Positions 34,952 through 44,130 of a stretch of DNA of 64,000 nucleotides are shown here, piece after piece. Positions within the stretch are counted from its first letter, which is position 1; every line of letters begins with the position of its first letter. Under the pieces are notes generated by a model that saw nothing but the letters and a program-made list of their open reading frames with translations, had not been told where the DNA came from and made no database searches. Both the position numbers and the translations under genes were made by a program. This DNA is from CAMDPA01 sp963825625 (lineage in GTDB: Bacteria; Pseudomonadota; Alphaproteobacteria; Rhizobiales; Hyphomicrobiaceae): the NCBI GenBank assembly GCA_963825625.1, contig CAWGUF010000016.1, positions 1-64,000 on the forward strand, given 5' to 3'.

Positions 34952-36587
34952 TCAATCCTGGTCGTCGGGGCGGAATTTGGTTTCCGGCACCAGGCCCTTG
35001 CGCTTTCTCTGCTCGGATATGCGGCCGTTTTCCAGATAGTCGCCGGCCACAGCGCGCTCGGCGGCGCGGTCCCACTCGTCGCACCAGTCGCCAAGCGAAT
35101 AGCCGTACCACGGCGGCTGCGGGCGCAGCGCGGGCAGGCCGAGATCCTCCCAGATGGCGCGGGCTTTCTCCATGTAGGGCTGCTTGGGAAGGGCGAGCGG
35201 CGGCATCGGCGACTTCATGGTGGCATCGATCAAAAGCGTGGAATCGCGCTCGGTGCCGTGCTCGCGCTTCGGCCCGTGGCCCTGGCCGCGTTTTTCAGCG
35301 GTCTTGACGTCATTGACGGGGTTCGAGCGGTAGGCGATCGCCCACCATACTGCGTCCATGTTGTCGGGATCGATGTCGTCGTTGACCGCAACGCAGATCT
35401 TGCCGCAGTCGCCCTTGAAAAAAGCCGCACCGTAGAGCGCGCGCCACACTTCCGTGTCGACCATGCCGCGCTCACAGGTGATGATGGTCAGGCGCAACAG
35501 GCCGGTCAGCGGCTCGTGCAGGGAGACCCGCTTGACACCCTTGATGTTCATGCCGTCGCGCAGGTGGGTGAGGAACAATGGCTCGTAGGCGACACGCTTG
35601 ATGACGCTCGATTCCGACGGTGCCACCTGGGAGATGTAGGACGGCACGATCGGCTTTTTACGATGTGTGATTGCCGTGATCCGCATCGGCATGTTGAACT
35701 CTTCCAGCGCGACGTGGCCGTGGCTCTCGCCGAACGGGGCCTCCGGCTCGACATATTCGGTGTCGATCATGCCCTCGATGACGATCTCGGACTCCGCCGG
35801 CACCATCAGGTCGACGGTCTTGGCCTTGACCATGCGGATCGGCTGGCCGGCCAGGCCGCCGGCGACCGGGATCTCGTCCACGCCCAGCGGAAGCTTCTGC
35901 GGCCCCATGAACATCACGTAGGGCGGTGCACCGAGCACGATGGCGCAAGGCATCTCCTTGTCGCCGCGCTTCTGATGCATCTTGTAGTGCTGGTAGCCCT
36001 CGGCGCCGCCGACGCGGGTGGCCATGCGCACAACGAGGCGGTTGGATGCCTTGAGCGCGCAGCGGTAGGTGCCGGAGTTCTGCACGCCGGTGTCGGGGTT
36101 CCTGGTGGTCACGTTGGCGGCGGTCAGCGTTGGCGCGCTGTCGAAGCCGGGCGTGGAGATGGGGATTGGCAGCATGTCGAGACCCTTGCCGGCTCCGATC
36201 AGGTCCTGGCCGGTGATCACGACCTCCTGGCACGGCGCCTCTTGCACCGTGACGGGCGGAATCGGGTTCTCGATGGCGCGATCCCACTTGGCCTGGATCT
36301 CTCTCGACCGGTGCATCCATGCCGACCGAGTAGACCGCGCGATTGGCCGCGAGCGCGCCGACCACCACCGGAATATCGAACTTGCGGCCCTTGCCGTCGA
36401 CGATATTGGTGAACAGGAATGCCTTGCGGTCCTCCTCCTTGAGGCCGCCGACGAACTGCCAGCGCACCAGCGCGTGCAACTCGCTGTCCTTGTCGATCTG
36501 CTTGTCGACCACGACCAGCAGGCCTTTGTCCTTGAGGGCCTCGATGTGGGCGTGAAGATCGCGATAGGGGCGGGATGTCGGGGGCAT
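34952..36587 (-). CDS. UbiD family decarboxylase, one frameshift
   Basis: Prenylated-FMN-dependent (de)carboxylase of the UbiD superfamily, ~544 aa once repaired. Blocks: PYRDLHAHIEALKDKG, YSVGMDAP, VTTRNPDTGVQNSGTYR, NRLVVRMATRVGG, GAPPYVMFMGPQKLPLGVDE, the active-site arginine/glutamate segment PEAPFGESHGHVALEEF, and ICVAVNDDIDPDNMDAVWWA. The frame shifts at a GAGAGA run near 36305: VEEIQAKW needs one base fewer. Targets are likely aromatic or unsaturated acids. UbiX (prenyl-FMN synthase) is not in the window. Its start lies just beside the first REPIN-like element. Confidence 0.88.
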
Positions 36588-36611
36588 TGGGTCGGCCTTT
36601 ATGCTCGAGCC

Positions 36612-36695
36612 GAAAATGGGGACAGCCACCACTTTCCGGTCACTCAGTGACTAGCTTCGCATACTCTCGGGAAAATGGTGGCTGTCCCCATTTTT
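36612..36695. repeat. REPIN-like inverted repeat 1
   Basis: Two ~26-base arms (36612-36637 and 36670-36695) in inverted orientation, 24 of 26 pairs matching, with a 32-base spacer. Core of each arm: TGGGGACAGCCACCA and its complement. It lies between UbiD and the amidohydrolase on the same strand. A second copy is 1.1 kb away. Confidence 0.85.
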
Positions 36696-36713
36696 CCCGA
36701 AAGGGCAGTGGCA

Positions 36714-37691
36714 CTAGCAGAAGATCTTAGCCGCGAGCCCGCCGTTGATCGAGGCGACCTCGGCTGCGGAGAAACCGCATTCCGTGGTGAGCTTCTGCGG
36801 GTGGTCGAGGTCGCCGATCGGGAATGGCGCGTCGGAGCCCATCATCAGCCGGTCGGTGCCGACCTTGGAGGCGAGGAATTTCAGCACGCCGACATCCTGC
36901 ACCAGGGCGTCGTACCAGAGTGCGGCAAGCGAGGCGTCGGGATCGGCGACCTTGCCGGCTTCCACGCCATAGTTGCGCCTGAGACGGCCGGAGATATAGG
37001 GCAATGCCGCGCCGCCGATGCCTGCGATGAACTTGACGTTGTTGTACTTGAGCACGTGTCCGGCATAGACGAGGCGGGCAATGGCAATCATCGAATCCGT
37101 CACGCGGCCGACGGCGTTGGCCATGCCATAGGCGTGCACCCGGTCATCGCCCGACTCGAATACTGGATGGAAGAAGATCGCCGAGCCCAGGTCGTCGGCG
37201 GTCTTCCAGAACACGTCGAGCTCAGGATCGTCGAGCACGCCGCCGACGCCCTTCGGCTGGGTGCCGATCATCGCGCCCTTGAAGCCGGCGGCGTGGGCGT
37301 CCTTGAGCACGGCCGCAGCACGTGCGCCATTCTGCATCGGCAGTGCGGCAAGCGGAATGATGCGGGGTTGCGACTTGGCCACGCTCAGCATGTGCTCGTT
37401 GGCCATGCGGTTCCAGCGTTCGCCCTCCTCGACCGGCAACTCATTGCCCATCATGTCGAGCCAGCCGCCGCAGACCTGCCGTTCGATGCCGTTGTTGTCG
37501 AGCCAGGAAATGCGGCCGGGCAGGTCGTAGAGACCCTTCATCGCGGGCCTGGTCGGCTTGGATGAAGCGAACTGGAAGCCCATGCTCTCGCCAGCCGGAT
37601 TGAGCTTCACCGACGGGAACCTGGCAGCGTCCTTCTTGACCTCGTCCATCAGGCTTTGCGGAATGAGGTGGGCATGGCAGTCGATAATCAT
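36714..37691 (-). CDS. amidohydrolase family 2 protein (ACMSD-like)
   Basis: A 325-aa TIM-barrel metal enzyme of the amidohydrolase-2/ACMSD group, which contains decarboxylases and hydratases of aromatic ring-cleavage pathways. Metal ligands: His in IIDCHAHLIP (HxH), His in AIFFHPVFESGDD, and Asp in RLMMGSDAPFPIGDL. Intact. It is placed between a UbiD decarboxylase and a molybdenum hydroxylase operon, all on the minus strand, and is bracketed by two REPIN-like elements. 4-oxalomesaconate hydratase or a ring-cleavage decarboxylase are possible roles; the sequence does not decide. Confidence 0.85.
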   Translation of the reverse strand: MIIDCHAHLIPQSLMDEVKKDAARFPSVKLNPAGESMGFQFASSKPTRPAMKGLYDLPGRISWLDNNGIERQVCGGWLDMMGNELPVEEGERWNRMANEHMLSVAKSQPRIIPLAALPMQNGARAAAVLKDAHAAGFKGAMIGTQPKGVGGVLDDPELDVFWKTADDLGSAIFFHPVFESGDDRVHAYGMANAVGRVTDSMIAIARLVYAGHVLKYNNVKFIAGIGGAALPYISGRLRRNYGVEAGKVADPDASLAALWYDALVQDVGVLKFLASKVGTDRLMMGSDAPFPIGDLDHPQKLTTECGFSAAEVASINGGLAAKIFC

Positions 37692-37704
37692 TTTGGCTCC
37701 TTAT

Positions 37705-37788
37705 GAAAATGGGGACAGCCACCATTTTCTTCTGTCCGAGCGACCGACTTCGCGTTGACTTCCGAAAATGGTGGCTGTCCCCATTTTC
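37705..37788. repeat. REPIN-like inverted repeat 2
   Basis: Perfect 25-base inverted repeat, arms at 37705-37729 and 37764-37788, with a 34-base spacer that differs from that of copy 1. The arm contains the same core TGGGGACAGCCACCA. It lies between the amidohydrolase start and the stop of the molybdenum hydroxylase large subunit. Confidence 0.88.
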
Positions 37789-37807
37789 GTGCGCCGAGGA
37801 GAGAGAG

Positions 37808-40192
37808 CTATTTCTGCGCCGCCGCCACTGCGTCGCCGATAGCGGAGATGCGGATGGGCAGCTTGGAGAACGACAGGCCGAGATGGGCCACGGCGTCATT
37901 GATGGCGCCGGAGATCGCCGCCGGGGCGCCGAGATAACCCGACTCGCCGGAGCCTTTCTGGCCGAATACCGTGAATGGGGACGGCGTGCAGTGGTGGACG
38001 ATCTCCACCTTGGGGACCTCGTGCGCCGACGGCAGCAGGTAGTCCATCAGCGACTGGCTCATCATCTGGCCTTCCGCATCGTAGACGAACTCCTCTAGCA
38101 GCGCGGCGCCCAACCCGTGAGCGATGCCGCCCAGCGTCATGCCTTTGACGATGTGCGGGTTGATCTGGACGCCGCAGTCGTGGCCGATCACGTAGCGGCG
38201 GATCTCGGGCTTGGCGGTGACGGGGTCGATGGCCATCAGTATGCAGTGAAACTCGAATGAATGGCACGGATACATCTGTACCCGGTCATTTTTCGGCAGC
38301 TCGCCGCCTGTTGGCACCTGGTAGACGGCTGTGACCTCGAGGCCGGGCTCCATGCCATCGGGGAGCTCGTGGAAATGGCGATGACCGATATTGACCAGCT
38401 CCATCCATTCGACGGCGCTGCCGGTTTCCTTGTCGATGATGCGGCCGTCCCTGTACTCGACGGCGTCGACCGGGCGGCCGAGACGTTTGGCGCCGATTGC
38501 CGTCAACTTCGCCTTCAGCTTGCCGGCTGCATTGAAGCAGGCGCCGCCTAGCATCACCGCCATGCGGCTGCCGACGGGCGAGTTGGAGGGAAGGGACGTT
38601 TGAGAGTCGGTGCGGACAATTCTGATTTTGTCCGGATCGATTTCCAGCACCTCGGCGATCGCGGTTGCGGCGAGCTGCTCATGGCCCTGGCCGGATGATG
38701 TGGTGTGGAGGGTGGCGGTTATGGCGCCGACGCCGTCGACATTGATGCGGGTGGAGTCCATCCAGGTCGTCGTCGTATTGACGGGGTTGAGGAGTGGCTC
38801 GAACGACGAGTTGCCGCCGGACGGCTCCAGGCAGGCGGAGATGCCGATGCCGGCGAGCCAGCCGTCAGCGCGCAGCCGATCCCGCTCGGCGACGAGCTTG
38901 TTCCACTCGACGTGCGCCATCACTTTTTCGACGATGGCGTGCCAGTCGCCGCTGTCGTAGCGGGTGCCCGAGGGGATCAGATAAGGAAACTCCTCCTTGC
39001 GAACGAAGTTGCGCATGCGGACCTCGATCCGATCGAGGCCGAGCTTTGCGGCGACCTTGTCGATGGCTGTCTCGATCGCATAATTCGTGGGGGCCTGGCC
39101 GAAGCCGCGTACAGCTTCCTGAACGGCCTTGTTGGTCGTCACCGACATGGCGTGATATTGCACGCTTTGGATGCGGTAGGGGCCGACGATGGCGCCGATG
39201 GGCTTGCCGAGCTGGAAGGGCGAGCGTCCGGCGTAGGCGCCGACAGTGTCGAGCGCGCGCATCTTCATCGATTTGACGATGCCGTTGTCGTCGAAAGCCA
39301 CCGACACGTCGAAGATCCGGTCGGGGCCGTGCGCATCGCCGGCGCGCATGTTCTCGAGGCGGTCCTCAATGAGGCGGATGGGGCGTCCCAATATGCGGGA
39401 GAGATGGGCGCACATCACAGTGTGCTTGATGCCGCGCTTGACGCCGTAGCTGCCGCCGACATCGACATCCTGATAAACGCGCACCTGGCTCGCGGGGATG
39501 CGCAAGGCGCGTGCGATCTGGTCGGCGTACTTGGGCATCTGGATCGAGGCCCAGACCTCGAGCTGCTCGCGCCATGGATCCCACGCTGTCAACACGCCGA
39601 AGGTCTCGATGGGCACGGTGGAGGAGCGGCCCCACTGCACGCGGAACGACAGTTGGTGCTGGCTCTCCGCGAAGTGCTTGTCGACCTCGCCCCAGACGAA
39701 GGTCTTGTCGAGCAGAATGTTGCTGCCGTGCTCGGGATGCACGGGCGGTGCGTCGGGGAGAATCGCCTGCTCGGCATCAATGACGAACGGCTGCGGCTCG
39801 TAGTCGACCTCCACCAGCTCAGCCGCATCCTCGGCCAGCGCACGGTTGTCGGCGACGACGGCGGCGACCCATTCGCCCATATACCGGGTGCGGCCGACCG
39901 CCAGCGGATAGCGCTTGACGTTGGGTGTCTCGAGCCCGTTCATCATCGGATCAACGGCCTTGGCGAGCTCATCGCCGGTAAGCACGTAGTGCACGCCAGG
40001 CAGTGCCAGCGCCGCTTCGGCGCGGATGGCCAGGATTTTCGCGGCGGGATGCTGCGAGGGCACGAGCGCCACATGCAGGGTGTCGGGCAGCTTCATGTCG
40101 GCGACGTACTTGCCCTTGCCGGCGACAAAGCGTCTGTCCTCGCGCACGCGGCGCGGCTTGCCGATGTACTTGAACGACGAGGGAGCGCTCAT
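37808..40192 (-). CDS. xanthine dehydrogenase family molybdopterin-binding subunit
   Basis: Large (794 aa) catalytic subunit of a molybdenum hydroxylase. Sequence features: KYIGKPRRVREDRRFVAGK at the start, AVVADNRALAEDAAELV, VRVYQDVDVGGSYGVKRG, AVRGFGQAPTNYAIE and the catalytic Glu in FGQKGSGESGYLGAP. The AYxCSFR loop of form I CO dehydrogenase is absent, so it is not a CODH. It overlaps the 2Fe-2S subunit by four bases and forms an L-S-M operon. Likely hydroxylates an N-heterocycle, aldehyde or aromatic acid ring. Confidence 0.9.
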   Translation of the reverse strand: MSAPSSFKYIGKPRRVREDRRFVAGKGKYVADMKLPDTLHVALVPSQHPAAKILAIRAEAALALPGVHYVLTGDELAKAVDPMMNGLETPNVKRYPLAVGRTRYMGEWVAAVVADNRALAEDAAELVEVDYEPQPFVIDAEQAILPDAPPVHPEHGSNILLDKTFVWGEVDKHFAESQHQLSFRVQWGRSSTVPIETFGVLTAWDPWREQLEVWASIQMPKYADQIARALRIPASQVRVYQDVDVGGSYGVKRGIKHTVMCAHLSRILGRPIRLIEDRLENMRAGDAHGPDRIFDVSVAFDDNGIVKSMKMRALDTVGAYAGRSPFQLGKPIGAIVGPYRIQSVQYHAMSVTTNKAVQEAVRGFGQAPTNYAIETAIDKVAAKLGLDRIEVRMRNFVRKEEFPYLIPSGTRYDSGDWHAIVEKVMAHVEWNKLVAERDRLRADGWLAGIGISACLEPSGGNSSFEPLLNPVNTTTTWMDSTRINVDGVGAITATLHTTSSGQGHEQLAATAIAEVLEIDPDKIRIVRTDSQTSLPSNSPVGSRMAVMLGGACFNAAGKLKAKLTAIGAKRLGRPVDAVEYRDGRIIDKETGSAVEWMELVNIGHRHFHELPDGMEPGLEVTAVYQVPTGGELPKNDRVQMYPCHSFEFHCILMAIDPVTAKPEIRRYVIGHDCGVQINPHIVKGMTLGGIAHGLGAALLEEFVYDAEGQMMSQSLMDYLLPSAHEVPKVEIVHHCTPSPFTVFGQKGSGESGYLGAPAAISGAINDAVAHLGLSFSKLPIRISAIGDAVAAAQK

Positions 40193-40686
40193 TCCGCTGC
40201 TCCTCTTCCGGGGACGTTGGCCCCTTTCATCCGCTCCGCCGCCAGCTCGATGGCCTCGATGATCTGGCCATAGCCGGTGCAGCGGCACAGGTTGCCGGAG
40301 ATGGCCTCGACGATGTCCTCGCGGGTCGGCGAGCCGTTGCGTTGCAGGAGGGCGTGGGCGGTCAGGATCATGGCGGGCGTGCAATAGCCGCACTGCATGC
40401 CGTGGGTCTCGCAGAATGCGTCCTGCAGTGTGCTGAGCTCGCCCGGCGCCGGCGCCAGTGCCTCGATGGTGGTGATTTCGAAGCCGTCGGCCTGGCAGGC
40501 GAACATCAGGCAGGAGCGCGCCGGCTCGCCGTCGATCAGGACGGTGCAGGCCCCGCATACGCCATGCTCGCAGCCGGTGTGCGCGCCGGTCAGCGAGAGG
40601 GTGTCGCGCAGGCAGTCGAGCAGCGTTGTGCGCGGCTCGATGTCAGCCTCGCGCGTGGTTCCGTTGACGGTCAGCTCGACCTTCAT
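40189..40686 (-). CDS. molybdenum hydroxylase [2Fe-2S] subunit
   Basis: A 165-aa small subunit with two [2Fe-2S] clusters. Plant-type cluster: CEHGVCGACTVLIDG with a further Cys in ARSCLMF; second cluster: QCGYCTPAMIL and GNLCRCTGYGQI. It transfers electrons from the molybdopterin to the FAD subunit. It overlaps both neighbours by four bases. Confidence 0.93.
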   Translation of the reverse strand: MKVELTVNGTTREADIEPRTTLLDCLRDTLSLTGAHTGCEHGVCGACTVLIDGEPARSCLMFACQADGFEITTIEALAPAPGELSTLQDAFCETHGMQCGYCTPAMILTAHALLQRNGSPTREDIVEAISGNLCRCTGYGQIIEAIELAAERMKGANVPGRGAAE

Positions 40687-41571
40687 GTCCGTGCTCCCCG
40701 ATTTGTCGCTGCCTGGTCGCGGGCGTCGATCAGTGCCCGGACGGCGAGGCCGCTGGCAACGCGACGTCGGTAGGTTTCCGTCGCGTGGGCGTCGTGCATG
40801 ATCTCAATATCGGCGGTGGCAGCGCGGACGGCGGCCTCGATTGCTTTGGTGTCGAGGCGGCTGCCCTGCAACGCCTCGGCAACGCTTGCGAGGCGGGTCG
40901 GGACTGGTGTGGCGCCGCCGATGCCGATGGCGCAATCGGGTGCAGGTCCCGTCCGGGGCCAGTGCGACCTGGGCTGCTGCCGAGACATAGGCAAAGTCGC
41001 TCTTGCGGGCGCTGACCTCGTGGAAGCCAACGCCTATGCTCGGCAAGTTCCATACCGGAAAGCGGGCGTCGACGAGCAGGCCGTGGCCGGGGAGGGCGGT
41101 GGTCATGGGACCGAGGAAGAGGTCGTCCGCGCTGATCGATCTGGTCGCGCTACCATCGCGGACGGCGACGGTGCCGTCCAGGGTCACGAGAACGAGCGCG
41201 ATTTCGGCGGCCGGGTCGGCGTTGGCGATGGAGCCTCCAACGGTGCCGCGGCTGCGCGTCGGCGGGTGCCCGACCCAGGGTAGCGCGGCCGCCAATAGAG
41301 GCAATTTGCTGGTCACGAGGGCGGAGCGTTCGGCCTCGAGTTGGCGGGTGGCGGCGCCGAACACGATCGCGTCGCCTTCGTCGCGGATGCCGCGAAGCTG
41401 CTGCAGGCGGGCGATGTCGACGAGGCGTGATGGGCGGGCGAGACGCATTGCCATCATCGGCACCAGGGTCTGGCCGCCGGCGATGGGGCGAGCGTCCGGG
41501 TCGGCGATCAGCATCGCGCAGGCCTCGTCCAGGGAGGCAGGCCTGACATACTCGAATGGGGCGGGTTTCAT
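40683..41571 (-). CDS. molybdenum hydroxylase FAD-binding subunit, one frameshift
   Basis: FAD-binding medium subunit, ~295 aa once repaired. FAD contacts: ARPIAGGQTLVPMMAMR and THPPTRSRGTVGGSIANADP-like HPPTRSRGTVGGSIANADP. The frame breaks where GGG at 40938-40940 should be GG: PDGTC is then followed by TDCAIGIGGATPVP. First gene of the operon (minus strand), overlapping the 2Fe-2S subunit by four bases. Confidence 0.9.
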
Positions 41572-41745
41572 GTCCGCGCGCGTATCCTGAAGATTGGGGA
41601 GAAGGTCAAACGGGGTGGTAGGTGCTTCCTAACGCAGAAGGCGGTGGACGTCGAGGTGGCGGCCATTCCCTCCTGGCGAATTGGGACCGGACATTTCCGA
41701 GGCAGGGAAGGCGCCGGCCCTGGTGGGCGCGGCGCCAGTCCCAGC

Positions 41746-42420
41746 TCAGTCCTCGATCTCGCACTTCAGGCGCTTCAGCGTCTCGTCGATCCAGGCGCGA
41801 TCGGACTTGCCAGCCTGGATTGCGGCCATCTGCTTGGTCTCAGCGTCATGTTTTGCCTTGGTGGCGGTATAGACCGTCTCGGCATGGTCGAAAGGCACGC
41901 AGAGGATGCCATCGGCATCACCGATGACGAGGTCGCCGGGTTCAATCACCATGCCGTCGATGGCGATGGGGACGTTGATCTCGCCGGGACCATCCTTGTA
42001 CGGGCCGCGGTGAGAGACGCCGGCGGCAAAGACGGGAAAATCGCGCTGTGCGATCCATTCGGAATCGCGGATGGCGCCGTCAATCACGACGCCGCCCAGC
42101 TTGCGGAAGATGGCATGCGAGAGCATCAACTCGCCAATCAGCGAATTGGTGAGGTCGCCGCCGGCATCGACCACGACGATGTCGCCGGGCTCGGCGAGAT
42201 CGAGCGCCTTGTGCAGCATGAGGTTGTCGCCGGGGCGGGTCTTCACGGTGAAGGCCGGGCCCGACATGGTGCCGCCCTTGTGCATCGGGCGGATGCGGCT
42301 GCCGCCGGCGGTCATGCGCGACATGCTGTCGGAGACGTTGGCGACTGGAAGCTCGCGGAACCTGTCGGCGAGCGTGGCGGCGATCTTACGTTTGCGCTTC
42401 AGAATGCGGAAACCGATCAT
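41746..42420 (-). CDS. RraA family protein / 4-hydroxy-4-methyl-2-oxoglutarate aldolase-like
   Basis: A 224-aa RraA-like protein. The divalent-metal aldolase motif is complete: GELMLSHAIFRKLGG and DGAIRDSEWI (the Arg and Asp of GxxxRD type). Such proteins act as HMG/CHA aldolase in the protocatechuate and gallate 4,5-cleavage pathways, or as regulators of RNase E. Its place beside a ring-hydroxylase operon, an ACMSD-like enzyme and UbiD favours the aldolase role; this is inference. Intact. Confidence 0.82.
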   Translation of the reverse strand: MIGFRILKRKRKIAATLADRFRELPVANVSDSMSRMTAGGSRIRPMHKGGTMSGPAFTVKTRPGDNLMLHKALDLAEPGDIVVVDAGGDLTNSLIGELMLSHAIFRKLGGVVIDGAIRDSEWIAQRDFPVFAAGVSHRGPYKDGPGEINVPIAIDGMVIEPGDLVIGDADGILCVPFDHAETVYTATKAKHDAETKQMAAIQAGKSDRAWIDETLKRLKCEIED

Positions 42421-42737
42421 GGGGCGTGCCTCCTCACGTCAATATGGAGTGGAATTGTAGAGTGCGGGCGGCGGGGAGGCGATGCTTCCCCGCCGATCAA
42501 TTTCTTCCTTACACCGGGGCGCGGCAGATGTCGCCATGCCGTGACAGGGCGGATGCGCTCGATCAGGCGGCGCGATATGGCAAGAAACGGGGGGCGGCAC
42601 GAATTGGCAGGCCCATCAGCCCGGCGCGGCAACGGCGCAGCGGTTGGTTGTCGATATGGAACGCCAGCGAACTGCGATGACGCAACTCATTCCTATTGAA
42701 CGGTTTTGTGTAGAACAAAATGCGACTCGACAATCTG

Positions 42738-42752
42738 GAACAAAATAAGTAC
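42738..42752 (+). promoter_or_regulatory. LexA SOS box upstream of recA
   Basis: GAAC-N7-GTAC, one base from the alphaproteobacterial LexA site GAAC-N7-GAAC (complement of GTTC-N7-GTTC), 50 bases before the recA start and in an AT-rich stretch. Two further GAAC half-sites (42698 and 42713) lie upstream with non-canonical spacing. The rest of 42421-42801 carries no gene. Confidence 0.65.
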
Positions 42753-42801
42753 AAATAGAGTCGATTGCTGCCGACCAACGCATGACATAGGGTAAACCAC
42801 G

Positions 42802-43944
42802 ATGACGAAGCCAGAGCTCCGGGTGATCGAAGGGGACCAGATGGACAAGCAGAAGGCGCTCGACGCCGCGCTCGCCCACATTGAGAAGCACTTCGGGAAA
42901 GGGTCGGTCATGCGCCTGGGGGCGCAGGACAAGACCATCGACGTGGAAGCGATTTCGACCGGTTCGCTGGGGCTCGATATCGCGCTGGGGATCGGCGGGC
43001 TGCCGCGCGGCCGTATTGTCGAGATCTACGGGCCGGAATCGTCAGGCAAGACGACACTGGCGCTGCACGTGGTGGCCGAGGCGCAGAAACGCGGGGGCAT
43101 CAGCGGCTTCATAGATGCGGAGCATGCGCTGGATCCGGTCTATGCGCGCAAGCTCGGCGTAAAGGTCGACGATCTGCTCATTTCTCAGCCGGATACGGGC
43201 GAGCAGGCGCTGGAAATTGCAGACACGCTGGTGCGGTCGGGTGCGATCGACGTGCTGGTGGTCGATTCTGTTGCTGCACTGACACCCAAGGCAGAGCTCG
43301 AAGGGGAGATGGGCGACAGCTTGCCTGGCCTGCAAGCCCGTCTGATGAGCCAGGCCTTGCGCAAGTTGACGGGCTCAATCTCGAAATCGAAGTGCATGGT
43401 GATCTTCATCAATCAGATCCGTATGAAGATCGGCGTCATGTTCGGCAATCCGGAGACCACGACGGGTGGCAACGCATTGAAGTTCTATTCGTCGGTGCGG
43501 CTCGACATCCGTCGTATCGGTCAGATCAAGGATCGGGACGAGGTTGTCGGGAACCAGACCCGCGTCAAGGTCGTGAAAAACAAGGTGGCGCCGCCGTTCA
43601 AGCAGGTAGAATTCGATATCATGTATGGCGAGGGCGTTTCGAAGACCGGCGAGTTGGTTGATCTCGGTGTAAAGGCGGGCATCATCGAGAAGTCCGGCGC
43701 TTGGTTTTCTTTCGATGGCGATCGGATCGGTCAGGGCCGCGAAAATGCAAAGCTGTTCCTGAAAGAAAATACCGAGATGGCCGGCAAGATCGAGCGGGCG
43801 GTGCGCCAGAATGCCGGCTTGATCGTCGATAAGATGCTGGCTGAGCCAGTGGGAGACGAGGCGACGGAAGCCGAGGTTGGCCCGGATGATGATGATTTAG
43901 GCGGCGACGAGCCCTTGGCGAAAGCCGGGCGCGGGAAGCGCTGA
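42802..43944 (+). CDS. recA: recombinase RecA
   Basis: DNA strand-exchange and SOS co-protease, 380 aa, intact. Walker A GPESSGKTT (residues 77-85), Walker B VLVVDSVAAL, loop region LMSQALRKLTGSISKS, L2 with GNPETTTGGNALKFY, and an acidic C-terminal tail (GPDDDDLGGDE). The start at 42802 gives MTKPELRVIEGDQMDK; the internal Met14 is also possible, since homology is strongest from there. Controlled by LexA by the box upstream. Convergent with gltX. Confidence 0.97.
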   Translation: MTKPELRVIEGDQMDKQKALDAALAHIEKHFGKGSVMRLGAQDKTIDVEAISTGSLGLDIALGIGGLPRGRIVEIYGPESSGKTTLALHVVAEAQKRGGISGFIDAEHALDPVYARKLGVKVDDLLISQPDTGEQALEIADTLVRSGAIDVLVVDSVAALTPKAELEGEMGDSLPGLQARLMSQALRKLTGSISKSKCMVIFINQIRMKIGVMFGNPETTTGGNALKFYSSVRLDIRRIGQIKDRDEVVGNQTRVKVVKNKVAPPFKQVEFDIMYGEGVSKTGELVDLGVKAGIIEKSGAWFSFDGDRIGQGRENAKLFLKENTEMAGKIERAVRQNAGLIVDKMLAEPVGDEATEAEVGPDDDDLGGDEPLAKAGRGKR

Positions 43945-44130
43945 GGCGGCAATCGCTAAGGTCGTGTCGCGGTTCCGATCGTCCCGGATAACTGATCGTA
44001 TTGGGTCGTCATGGGGCAATTCAGCTGCCAGGGCTGGATTGCTTTGCGCTGGGATGCTTTTTTCGCTCGTATGTTTGCTGGGTTGGACTCAGGCAGAAGC
44101 TGGTTCGCGGCAGGTTGGGGGATCTCGACG

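Noticed and set aside
37808..40192. Form I CO dehydrogenase large subunit
   Set aside because: The AYxCSFR active-site loop is absent; the corresponding place reads RGFGQAP.
38705..40273. 522-residue plus-strand frame
   Set aside because: Antisense to the molybdenum hydroxylase large subunit; Val/Asp/Gly-rich shadow.
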